Shown here piece after piece: positions 7,095-14,477 of a stretch of 64,000 bases of DNA. The notes below the pieces were generated by a model. It did no database searches. It saw nothing but the letters and a program-made list of their open reading frames with translations, and had not been told where the DNA came from. Each line of letters starts with the position of its first letter. The stretch's first letter is position 1. Made by a program: the position numbers and the translations under genes. This stretch comes from CAZART01 sp964487555 (lineage in GTDB: Bacteria > Bacteroidota > Rhodothermia > Rhodothermales > VXPQ01): NCBI GenBank assembly GCA_964487555.1, contig CAZART010000007.1, positions 1 through 64,000 of the forward strand. Direction: 5' to 3'.

Positions 7095-8753
7095 ATGATA
7101 TTATCCCTTCTGGGTTCCCCCGAACTAAACGTACCGGCGCAACGCCGAGGCGTTTGCTATTCCTTCGTGGCTTTCACGCTGGCGACTCTGGTTTCTCTGG
7201 TCGGTTGTACCGACGGAATGACCGGGCTGCAGGACGTGGATGCCGATCCGCCATCCCTCGTCGACACAGCTCCTGAAGTCCCGTCGAAGCTCCGTCACGC
7301 CAATCTGCTCGATCGCGCCACGCGCTCGGCCGGGAAAGATGGCTTTATGACCGGCCTTCTCGTCGACACGGATGAAACGACAACCCTGGAGACGCAGGAG
7401 CTTCTTGAGCGTTTCGAATTGCTTGAGCGGATGGAACTGCTGGAGCGCCTGGAGCTGCTCGAGCGGTATGAGCTGCTCGAGCGTTACGAGCTTCTTGAAT
7501 ACAACGCGCTGCTGAGCACTGCGGAACTACTGGAGCGGTGGGAGACAATCGATCGTCAGGAACTGCTGGAGCGGTTCGAGCTGCTGGAGCGATTGGAGCT
7601 ATTGGAGCGCTGGAGTCTCGCGCGGCAGGAGCTGCTGGAGCGGTATGAGCAAGACAAGCTCCTCGGCCTCCTCTCAGAGCAGGAGCTGCTCGAGCGGTAT
7701 GAGCTGCTGGAGCGATGGGAGCTGCTGGAGCGATGGGAGCTGCTGGAGCGGTACGCCGACTTCAACAAGATCTTCCGCGGCGCCGCGATCGGCATCCCGA
7801 CCAAGCTGGTCGACCGTTTTGTCGCCTTCATGTCGAAACAGCCGAATGTCTCCTGGATGGAGCCTGACGTGATCGTCGGTCGCAGGTTTGATCGCACCGA
7901 AACTAAGCACGACACAGAGGTTAGACCGTGGGCGCTGGATTACATCGGCGCGAGTGAGACTTTCGTGAGCGGCGTTGAGCTCTATAGCATGGACTCTGGT
8001 GTCAGCAGTAGCGACATCAACATAGCCGGACGCTTCGATTTCACCAACGGCGCAATGGTTGTAGGTGGCGATGACATAGATGGGCACGGCACGCACGTGA
8101 CTGCGCTCGCTTCCGCCATCGACGACAGCGACGGCATCATCGGCGTCGCACCCGGCGTGCCGGTTTACAGTATGAAGGTCGTGCAGGACGACGGCTATGC
8201 CGAGTCATCCTACGTCATCATGGCTCTCGAGTACCTGATCAACCGTAAGGAAGCGAATCCATCGACGCCGATCGTCGCCGTCATTTGCCTCGGTGCTGAT
8301 ATTGGTACGACTGAATATATCGCACTCGACCTAGCCGTCGCTGCCGCCAGCAATGCAGGCATCACGGTCGTCGTATCTGCCGGCAACGGAGGCGTAGATG
8401 CGTCTACCTACACGCCGGCACACACCGTCGAGGCGATTACGGTCGGCTCGTATGGAAAGAGCTCCGATTTCTCCGGCTTCTCGAACTTCGGACCGGTCGT
8501 GGACATCCTGGCCCCCGGCGAGAGCATCGAGACGATCGTTTCCGAGAAGGAGGGCAGCCTTCAGAGCCATACGACCACGACCGGTACGTCGCCCGCGGCC
8601 GCCATCGTAGCCGGTGCCGCCGCCGTGTATCTCTCACAGAATGCCGGCGCCTCGGCGCAGGCGGTAGAAGATGCGCTCAAGGTGTCAGGAAAAGAGAACG
8701 TGTTGAACGTTCCGAGTGGCACGACGAACAAAACGGTTTGGATCGGCAACTGA
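7095..8753 (+). CDS. Subtilisin-like (S8) serine protease lipoprotein with ELLER hexapeptide repeats
   Basis: A 552-residue exported protease. The lipobox 'LVGC' predicts lipidation at Cys38. Residues about 101-220 are a tract of the hexapeptide E-L-L-E-R-x, where x is usually aromatic, Leu or Gln; I count 14 exact ELLER units plus degenerate ones. It sits in front of residues about 221-265, which match the second half of an I9 propeptide inhibitor ('VSWMEPDVIV'). The catalytic domain has Asp300 ('MDSG'), His331 ('DGHGTHV'), oxyanion Asn431 ('SAGNGG') and Ser499 ('TGTSPAAAIVAG'), so the triad is complete, though 'GTSPAAA' replaces the common 'GTSMA-P'. There is no sorting domain; the lipid anchor would hold it. 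The repeat region is expected to be lost or to act on propeptide maturation. Only one Met is available as the start. Confidence 0.88.
   Translation: MILSLLGSPELNVPAQRRGVCYSFVAFTLATLVSLVGCTDGMTGLQDVDADPPSLVDTAPEVPSKLRHANLLDRATRSAGKDGFMTGLLVDTDETTTLETQELLERFELLERMELLERLELLERYELLERYELLEYNALLSTAELLERWETIDRQELLERFELLERLELLERWSLARQELLERYEQDKLLGLLSEQELLERYELLERWELLERWELLERYADFNKIFRGAAIGIPTKLVDRFVAFMSKQPNVSWMEPDVIVGRRFDRTETKHDTEVRPWALDYIGASETFVSGVELYSMDSGVSSSDINIAGRFDFTNGAMVVGGDDIDGHGTHVTALASAIDDSDGIIGVAPGVPVYSMKVVQDDGYAESSYVIMALEYLINRKEANPSTPIVAVICLGADIGTTEYIALDLAVAAASNAGITVVVSAGNGGVDASTYTPAHTVEAITVGSYGKSSDFSGFSNFGPVVDILAPGESIETIVSEKEGSLQSHTTTTGTSPAAAIVAGAAAVYLSQNAGASAQAVEDALKVSGKENVLNVPSGTTNKTVWIGN
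7396..7755 (+). repeat. 18-bp coding repeats encoding E-L-L-E-R-x hexapeptides
   Basis: About nineteen 18-bp units of the form GAGCTGCTGGAGCGnTnn lie in frame inside the protease gene, interrupted by one 15-bp unit and one longer irregular unit. Early units differ from each other mostly at synonymous positions (GAG/GAA, CTT/CTG/CTA/TTG), while the last units are nearly identical. That suggests an old tract kept at protein level, with recent expansion at its 3' end. Confidence 0.9.
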
Positions 8754-8782
8754 TCACGACCCGTACTATATGGGATCGGCCC

Positions 8783-8817
8783 CTGCCGGCAGGCAGTCGA
8801 CTTCTGCCGGCAGGCAG
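8783..8817. repeat. REP-like palindromic direct repeat
   Basis: CTGCCGGCAGGCAG occurs exactly at 8783-8796 and 8804-8817. Each copy contains the perfect palindrome CTGCCGGCAG. A weaker third relative is at about 8831. Such short GC-rich palindromes in a tail-to-tail intergenic space resemble REP elements. Confidence 0.55.
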
Positions 8818-8853
8818 AAAGAGAAGCTAGTACCTGCCGATAGCAAGGACTTC

Positions 8854-8883
8854 GGGGCACCTTCATTCAGAAGAAGGTGCCCC
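8854..8883. terminator. Strong hairpin between convergent genes, probable bidirectional terminator
   Basis: GGGGCACCTTC (8854-8864) and GAAGGTGCCCC (8873-8883) form a perfect 11-bp stem with an 8-nt loop. It lies between the ends of the protease and lipocalin-like genes. There is no clear T tract on either side, so a role in mRNA 3'-end protection is also possible. Confidence 0.55.
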
Positions 8884-8971
8884 GATCCATTGTAGGTGGA
8901 CGCGCCGGCTGAGTACGTCAAACACCTCTACCGCGCCATGCTGTTCGCCGGCGATCGATCCTCCGTATCGC

Positions 8972-9394
8972 TCACCTCGCGTCGCCCGCGCCGATCCGTC
9001 TCCAGACTTCTTCGATGATGAAGTCGCCTAGGTCGCCGGTGTGATGCCAGGTGTCGCCCTCGACGTGGGCGTCGAACGGCACGGATTGGCCGGCAAGGCC
9101 GCCGGAGTGGTAGACGATGTGCTCCGTGTAGGTCTCCCCGTCGAACTCGTACCAGCCGCCGCCGGCGAAGACCTCCTCGCCATCCTGCAGCTGGCGGCCG
9201 AAAGCCCAGTGCGTCGAATTGAGGATCTTGAGCGTGTACGGCGTCTGATCGGTGCGATCGATGGTGGTATCGGGATAGATCAGCTTCTGCGTGACCATCT
9301 CCCAAGTCCCCTCCAGCGCGTTCGCCGGTAGCTGTCCGTACGCGGCCGAAAATGCGAAGAGAAAGGCGAAAACCGATATCAATTGCCTTGCCAT
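8972..9394 (-). CDS. Small secreted lipocalin-like protein
   Basis: A 140-residue protein with a Sec signal peptide ending 'AAYG-Q'. The mature part starts 'LEGTWEMV' and continues with alternating polar/apolar strands ('WYEFDGETYTEHIVYHSGG', 'DTWHHTGDLG'), ending 'EEVWRRI'. The 'L-x-G-T-W' opening and this layout match the short lipocalin-like domain proteins common in Bacteroidota, which form an eight-stranded barrel and may bind a small ligand. A GGAGG lies about 8 nt before the start codon. It is transcribed alone, convergent with the protease gene. The ligand and role are unknown. Confidence 0.75.
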   Translation of the reverse strand: MARQLISVFAFLFAFSAAYGQLPANALEGTWEMVTQKLIYPDTTIDRTDQTPYTLKILNSTHWAFGRQLQDGEEVFAGGGWYEFDGETYTEHIVYHSGGLAGQSVPFDAHVEGDTWHHTGDLGDFIIEEVWRRIGAGDAR

Positions 9395-9747
9395 ATTCGA
9401 CCTCCAAGACCGGTTAAGGTGCTAGTTCTCCAAACCTTACGAAAAGGGCTGCGCAAAAACAATGAGCCGCGAGACGCACCGGCGGGCGCCGGCGTGAATT
9501 CGCCCGTTCACGTTGATAGCTTTGGAGACTCCATTGCAGATGATGCACCGCTCGTTGTTAGTCGTTGTTTTTGCGGAGTTAAGGACTTATTCTAAACAGT
9601 ACCGCAGATGTCGTCCCACATCCACCATCTCGTGTGAAGGCGACGTCAGATCCGGCGTGCGATTTGGCGGCCCCCGTCCGGGTGGCTTCCGAACCCCGGA
9701 TTCGATCGACGTGCTATTGGTGTGGCCTCCCTTGCCAGGCCCGAGTC
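9395..9747. other. Intergenic region upstream of the first Hanks kinase gene
   Basis: This 353 bp stretch lies between divergent genes and must carry promoters for both. A short GC palindrome (GGCGGGCGCCGGC-like, near 9480-9495) is the only structure I notice. The kinase reading frame is open upstream to 9634, but those residues do not look like a protein N-terminus. Confidence 0.4.
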
Positions 9748-12588
9748 ATGAAGCCAGTCGAATCATCTCAACAGGAGGAAGAGCTCCGACGCGTCCTCGA
9801 CGAGTTGAGGCAACTCGAAGAAGAAGAACGCTTGCAACGATTGGAAGAGCTCTCTGCCGTCCAACCGGCGATAGGACGGGAGCTCGGCCCGCTGCTCGCT
9901 TTTGCCAGGCGTCAGAGCGGCGCCGGACTGGATGTCGAGCGGCGTGTAGCCGGCTCCGCGTCGCGGGCGGAGCATCCGCAAAAACTGGTTGGCCGAACCG
10001 TTTCGCATTTCAGGATCATAGAACGGCTCGGCAGCGGCGGGATGGGCATCGTCTACCGCGCCGAGGATCTCCGCCTCAGGCGCACCGTCGCACTCAAATT
10101 TCTTTCGCCCCACCTCCAACTGGATACGGATGCACGCGAGCGCCTTATCCAGGAAGCGCGTGCCGCCTCTGCGCTCGACCATCCAAATATCTGTACCGTG
10201 TTTGAGGTGGACGAAACCGTCGATGGACAGACGTTCATCGCGATGTCGTACTACGAGGGCGAAACGCTCGAACACAGGCTGGCGAAGGGACCGCTCTCCG
10301 TCGATGCGGCGATCGGCTATGCGCGTCAGGTACTTTCGGGCCTGCACGCCGCGCATGAATGCGACATCGTCCACCGGGACATCAAACCGGGAAATCTCTT
10401 CATCACGACGGACGGTACGGTCAAAATTCTGGACTTCGGCCTTGCGAAACTTGCCGGCGGAACGCTCACGAGCACGGGTGCCGTGGTGGGAACGGCCGCG
10501 TACATGTCGCCGGAGCAGATAGAAGGTGGCGTCGTCGACCGACGAACCGACCTGTGGTCGATCGGCGCCGTTCTCTACGAGATGCTGAGCGCCCGGAAGG
10601 CGTTTGCCGAATCGTACGAGCTTGCCGTTCTGTACTCCATCCTGCACTCCAAGCCGGCGCCGCTTCCACGCCACGTCCCCGAGCACGTACGGAAGGTGAT
10701 CGACAAGTGTCTTCGGAAAGACCGGGCGGAACGTTATCGATCCGCCATGCACGTGCGTGCCGACCTGGATCGCGCGCCCGTCGCAGGTACGTCGTTCATC
10801 GCGTCCGCCGGAGCCCGGCGGCTCGCCGTCATTTTCGGAGTACTGATGCTCGTCGTTGGAATTACCTGGGGAACGGTAAGCCACGGTACAGACGTGTACC
10901 GTTGGATGCAGTCCGCCCTCGGATCAGAGCCTGCGCTTCCGGCGGAGAAGCATATCGTCGTTCTTCCGCTCGCCTTCGACCGGGATGAACCAAACGGTTC
11001 GTTCAGACTGGTCGACGACCATTCGAGCGGTGCCTTCGCACGGGGGCTTTCCGAGACGCTCGTAAATCAATTGTCGCGGCTGGAGTCCATAGAAAAAACG
11101 CTATGGGTCGTGCCCGCGCAGGAGGTGGCAAGGCGGAAAATCACGTCGGTAGAGCAGGCGCGAGAGGCCTTTGGCGTGACGCTGGCTCTTACGGGCCTCG
11201 TCCGCCGCGGCGGCGACCGCGTTCTTCTAACGCTCCGCCTCTTCGACGCCTCATCGGGGAGCCGGATCAAGGCGCAGAACATCGAGGCCGACCTTGCGGA
11301 TGCCGCTTCCTTTCAAGACCGGATTGCAGAAGCGCTGGCCGCTATGTTCGAGGTGGAGTCGCCGTCGGCTCTCGCCATTCTTCGGGGCACGGGCACGGTC
11401 GTCCCGAGCGCCTATGATTACTATGTCACCGGCAGAGGATTCTTACGCGATTACGATCAACTGGAAAACGTCGAGACGGCCATCGATCTTTTCGAACTTG
11501 CCATTGAAGCCGATCCGGACTTTGCCCGCGCCGAAGCGGCTCTCGGTGAAGCGCTGTGGCGGAAGTACGGACATACGAACGAGACGGGGCTCCTCGTCAG
11601 GGCGCTCTCCCACTGCGATCGTGCGCTACGTTCGGGAGAAGGTCAAGTGCCGGTGTATATTGCCGTGGCGATGATTCGAACGGAAATCGGCAGGTACGAG
11701 GAAGCCATAGAGAGCCTCTCGACGGCTCTCCAGATCGAACCCGCAAACGCGGATGCCCACCTGCAGCTGGCTCGCGCCTACGAGGAACTGGCATCGGTCG
11801 AGGAGCCGGAGAAATACCTCGAGCTGGCCGAATTGCATTATCGGCGAGCGGCCGTATTAAAGGCGGACTACTGGGCGTCCTTTAGCGAGCTGGGGCGATT
11901 CTACTTCAATCGTGGTCGCTATGAAGAGGCCGTCGAGCAGTTCAAGCAGGCATTGATCCTTGCCCCTCGGAATGCGCTCACGTACAGTCGCCTCGGCAGT
12001 GCCTACGCGCAAATGGAGCGCTATGACGATGCGATTCAGGCTCTGCGCGAGTCGGTTGAGATTGAACCGAGACATCAAACATATCTTAATCTGGGGACCT
12101 TCTACTACTACGTCGATCAGGATTTTCGGCGCGCCGCCGAAACGTACCGAGAGGCCGTTAAGCTCAATAGGCTCGATTACCGAACCTTCGGTTGGTTGGG
12201 TGAATCGATATACTGGCAGGAAGGGCTAAGCGCCGCGGCTAGAAACGCATTCGGTGAAGCCATACGCCTGGCCGAATCGGCAAGCAATGTCAATACGCGA
12301 GACCCGGTGTTGTTGAGCCGACTGGCCGTTTATCATGCCTATCTCGATCAAGATGCGCACGCCGAGCGCGTGATCGAAGAGGCGCTGTCCGCCGGGACCG
12401 CCGTTCCGGAGGTGCTTGCCCGCGCCGCGGAAGTGTATGTATTGATCGGTCAGCCGGATCGCGCATCCGAATACGTGCGCCGTGCGCTTGAAGGAGGCAT
12501 CCCGAGGCTCTACATCGACCGCTCACCGCTGCTGCACGACATCGACACCGGAGAATCGATGTTGCCGGTGGCGCCGAACAAACGTTGA
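9748..12588 (+). CDS. Hanks-type Ser/Thr kinase with TolB/FlgO-like and TPR domains
   Basis: A 946-residue membrane kinase. Residues 1-60 are a charged helical segment. The kinase domain covers about 82-345 with 'GSGGMGIVY' (94-102), 'VALKF', 'HRDIKPGN' near 209, 'DFGLAK' and 'MSPEQI', so it should be active. One transmembrane helix (about 361-378) follows. Outside it lies a domain beginning 'KHIVVLPLAF' of the TolB-N/FlgO-like type found in such kinases (about 401-537), then TPR repeats to the end. This puts the kinase in the cytoplasm and the TPR sensor in the periplasm. The start at 9748 was preferred to an upstream ATG at 9634 because the added residues look non-coding. It heads a same-strand cluster with a small protein, a phosphatase and a second kinase. 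Confidence 0.9.
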   Translation: MKPVESSQQEEELRRVLDELRQLEEEERLQRLEELSAVQPAIGRELGPLLAFARRQSGAGLDVERRVAGSASRAEHPQKLVGRTVSHFRIIERLGSGGMGIVYRAEDLRLRRTVALKFLSPHLQLDTDARERLIQEARAASALDHPNICTVFEVDETVDGQTFIAMSYYEGETLEHRLAKGPLSVDAAIGYARQVLSGLHAAHECDIVHRDIKPGNLFITTDGTVKILDFGLAKLAGGTLTSTGAVVGTAAYMSPEQIEGGVVDRRTDLWSIGAVLYEMLSARKAFAESYELAVLYSILHSKPAPLPRHVPEHVRKVIDKCLRKDRAERYRSAMHVRADLDRAPVAGTSFIASAGARRLAVIFGVLMLVVGITWGTVSHGTDVYRWMQSALGSEPALPAEKHIVVLPLAFDRDEPNGSFRLVDDHSSGAFARGLSETLVNQLSRLESIEKTLWVVPAQEVARRKITSVEQAREAFGVTLALTGLVRRGGDRVLLTLRLFDASSGSRIKAQNIEADLADAASFQDRIAEALAAMFEVESPSALAILRGTGTVVPSAYDYYVTGRGFLRDYDQLENVETAIDLFELAIEADPDFARAEAALGEALWRKYGHTNETGLLVRALSHCDRALRSGEGQVPVYIAVAMIRTEIGRYEEAIESLSTALQIEPANADAHLQLARAYEELASVEEPEKYLELAELHYRRAAVLKADYWASFSELGRFYFNRGRYEEAVEQFKQALILAPRNALTYSRLGSAYAQMERYDDAIQALRESVEIEPRHQTYLNLGTFYYYVDQDFRRAAETYREAVKLNRLDYRTFGWLGESIYWQEGLSAAARNAFGEAIRLAESASNVNTRDPVLLSRLAVYHAYLDQDAHAERVIEEALSAGTAVPEVLARAAEVYVLIGQPDRASEYVRRALEGGIPRLYIDRSPLLHDIDTGESMLPVAPNKR

Positions 12589-12605
12589 ATCATCCCAAAA
12601 CAGAC

Positions 12606-12613
12606 GAGGAGGT
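12606..12613 (+). promoter_or_regulatory. Strong ribosome binding site deciding the start of the 111-residue protein
   Basis: GAGGAGGT lies 7 nt before the ATG at 12621. An in-frame ATG at 12585 exists but overlaps the end of the kinase gene and has no such site. This is one of the clearest Shine-Dalgarno sites in the window. Confidence 0.7.
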
Positions 12614-12620
12614 AATCTTC

Positions 12621-12956
12621 ATGGTCAAGTCCGCAACGAATACCACCACGTATACGGTAACCATCGAAAAGGTCAACAGTGCCGCCAAAGTCCGCCCGCC
12701 CATTCAACGCGTAAAACCTGGTGACATGGTCGAGTTCGAGTTGATCGGCTTCAATGAAGGCGATGTCTTCTTCTTCGTTCGTGACCTGTTCGGAAGGCTC
12801 CACGTCGGGCTACCGACCGCACCACTTGAGGTTCAGAACGCACCGAAGGGCGTCTACCCTTACCTCCCGGTCGTTAGACGGCGTCTCGACGATGGCCGCA
12901 TCGAGGGAGAAGTCGTGGCCGAAGGCAACTCGATGCCTGTATTCGTAATGGACTGA
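12621..12956 (+). CDS. Small uncharacterised protein between kinase and phosphatase genes
   Basis: A 111-residue protein without signal peptide or membrane segment. The sequence is rich in beta-type pattern: 'TYTVTIEKV', 'VKPGDMVEFELIG', 'DVFFFVRDLFGRLHVG', then 'PYLPVVRRRL' and 'IEGEVVAEGNSMPVFVMD'. The 'V-K-P-G-D-x-V-x-F' stretch resembles the edge of a cupredoxin-like or other beta sandwich, but copper ligands are not evident. I do not recognise the family. It starts 32 bp after the kinase stop with a strong ribosome site and is followed after 92 bp by a SpoIIE-type phosphatase. It may be a substrate, adaptor or regulator of the pair; this is inference from position only. Confidence 0.7.
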   Translation: MVKSATNTTTYTVTIEKVNSAAKVRPPIQRVKPGDMVEFELIGFNEGDVFFFVRDLFGRLHVGLPTAPLEVQNAPKGVYPYLPVVRRRLDDGRIEGEVVAEGNSMPVFVMD

Positions 12957-13048
12957 GATTCGGCGAAAAAGGAGGACTGCGCGATCCTCGGCATCTGGAA
13001 TGCGTCCCGTGACGATTTTCATGGGGGATACCATACGGCAGTTTCGAC

Positions 13049-14347
13049 ATGTTTGGAAGAGCTGACAGGGAGCATATTCGGCAACTGGAGGAAGAGAATC
13101 GGCACCTGAAACGTGCCGTCGATGAATTGTCGATTCTGAACGACTTGAGCCGCGAGATCGGTGCATCCCTCGACTCACAGGAGATCACGGAAAAGATCGT
13201 GAAACGATCGCTGCGAGCCGTCGGCGCGGAACAGGGTGTAATCACGGTGTTGGACGAGGAGGATGTCAGTCCGGCGCAGACGCTCATCCGAACCAACTCC
13301 AGCTCCGGAAAACACCCCCCCTTCCGCGCGCACGATCAGCTCCTCGGCTGGATGCACCTGCATAAGGAGCCGCTGATGGTCAACGATTCGGCGCAGGATC
13401 CGCGGTTTAGCGGTGCGGGGTGGTCGGATCAGGTGCGGTCTATTCTTTGCGTGCCGCTCTTCGTACGCTCGAGGATGATCGGCGTGCTGACCCTCTTTAA
13501 TAAGAAGGAGCACGACGGATTCACGCATGAGGATCGCAGATTGCTTACGATCATCGCCTCGCAGTCGGCTCAGGTGATCGAGAATGCACGACTGTACGAG
13601 GAAGAGCGTGCGCTGCTGCGGGTCCAGGAGGAGCTTCGTCTTGCGGCCGACATCCAGATGCGGCTGCTGCCGGAATCGGCACCGAAGATTGAAGGCTATG
13701 ATCTCGCCGGGACAAGCATCCCCGCGCAGAGCGTCGGTGGGGATTATTTTGATTTTCTTCCGCTCGCAGATAATACAATGGCCGCCTGCGTGGCGGACGT
13801 TTCAGGAAAGGGTCTGCCCGCCGCCCTGCTCATGTCCAATGTCCAGGCGGCTCTGCGCGCGCGTTATGACAGCTGCCGCTCGCCGTCGGAGTGCCTGGCC
13901 GTATTGAGCAGCTTGCTGTATCGCAATACGCACCGAGGTTCGTTCGTCACGATGGTATACGGGATCCTGGATACGGCGACGCACTCGTTTGTGTATGCGA
14001 ACGCCGGACACAACCGCCCGCTTCGGTGCGGTTCCGACGCCGGAATAAAGCGGCTTGAAACCGCAGGCCTGGTGCTGGGGGTGGTCGAGAGTCTGGCCTA
14101 TGAGGACGGTCACGTTAAACTCGAGCCAGGCAGCCTCCTGCTTATTTACTCCGACGGCGTCACCGAGGCCATGAATGACGCACGCATCGAATACGGAGAT
14201 GCTCGACTCGCCGGCACACTGGCCGAGTCGCGCGCTATGTCCGCGAAGGACATCCTCACTCGCATCACCGAAGACATCGCCGCTCACGTAGGCCACGTTC
14301 CGCAACACGACGACATGACACTGCTCGTGATAAAGCGCGACGGGTGA
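13049..14347 (+). CDS. GAF-domain SpoIIE/RsbU-type Ser/Thr phosphatase
   Basis: A 432-residue soluble protein. An N-terminal coiled segment (about 8-35) leads into a GAF domain (about 40-185, 'SILCVPLFVRSRMIGVLTLFNKKE'). A helical linker, 'EELRLAADIQMRLLPE', is typical of RsbU-like proteins. The PP2C/SpoIIE domain covers about 220-430 with metal-binding motifs 'SVGGDYFDF', 'VADVSGKGLPAALLMS', 'ANAGHNRP', 'YSDGVTEA' and 'DDMTLLVI'. These proteins usually dephosphorylate an anti-sigma-factor antagonist in partner switching, or here perhaps targets of the neighbouring kinases. It has the same GAF-phosphatase core as the FHA protein at 29113-30780. No anti-sigma kinase or STAS gene is visible nearby. 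Confidence 0.9.
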   Translation: MFGRADREHIRQLEEENRHLKRAVDELSILNDLSREIGASLDSQEITEKIVKRSLRAVGAEQGVITVLDEEDVSPAQTLIRTNSSSGKHPPFRAHDQLLGWMHLHKEPLMVNDSAQDPRFSGAGWSDQVRSILCVPLFVRSRMIGVLTLFNKKEHDGFTHEDRRLLTIIASQSAQVIENARLYEEERALLRVQEELRLAADIQMRLLPESAPKIEGYDLAGTSIPAQSVGGDYFDFLPLADNTMAACVADVSGKGLPAALLMSNVQAALRARYDSCRSPSECLAVLSSLLYRNTHRGSFVTMVYGILDTATHSFVYANAGHNRPLRCGSDAGIKRLETAGLVLGVVESLAYEDGHVKLEPGSLLLIYSDGVTEAMNDARIEYGDARLAGTLAESRAMSAKDILTRITEDIAAHVGHVPQHDDMTLLVIKRDG

Positions 14348-14354
14348 CACGCGC

Positions 14355-14408
14355 GCGCAGCCGGCTACTTGCGTGCGCCGGGCTACCTGCGCGCAGCCGG
14401 CTACATGC
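14355..14408. repeat. Three 18-bp tandem repeats between phosphatase and kinase genes
   Basis: Copies at 14355-14372, 14373-14390 and 14391-14408 share the pattern GYGCRSCSGGCTACNTGC. They start just after the phosphatase stop and end about 70 bp before the start of the next kinase. The array may be a simple slippage product or a regulatory spacer. Confidence 0.7.
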
Positions 14409-14477
14409 TCGTGTAGCATGAATCGGGGCGGCGTTGTATGTTTTCATTTATCCCTCTTCTGTCTTTTCGGAGTACCG

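Noticed and set aside
7396..7755. CRISPR-like array
   Set aside because: Units are contiguous 18-bp coding repeats without unique spacers and lie inside an intact protease gene.
7556..7915. Ser/Arg-rich repeat protein on the minus strand at the protease gene
   Set aside because: It is only the complement of the ELLER codons; no start context or domain supports it.
13049..14347. Complete partner-switching (Rsb) module around the phosphatase
   Set aside because: No anti-sigma kinase, STAS-domain antagonist or sigma factor gene is visible near either SpoIIE-type phosphatase.
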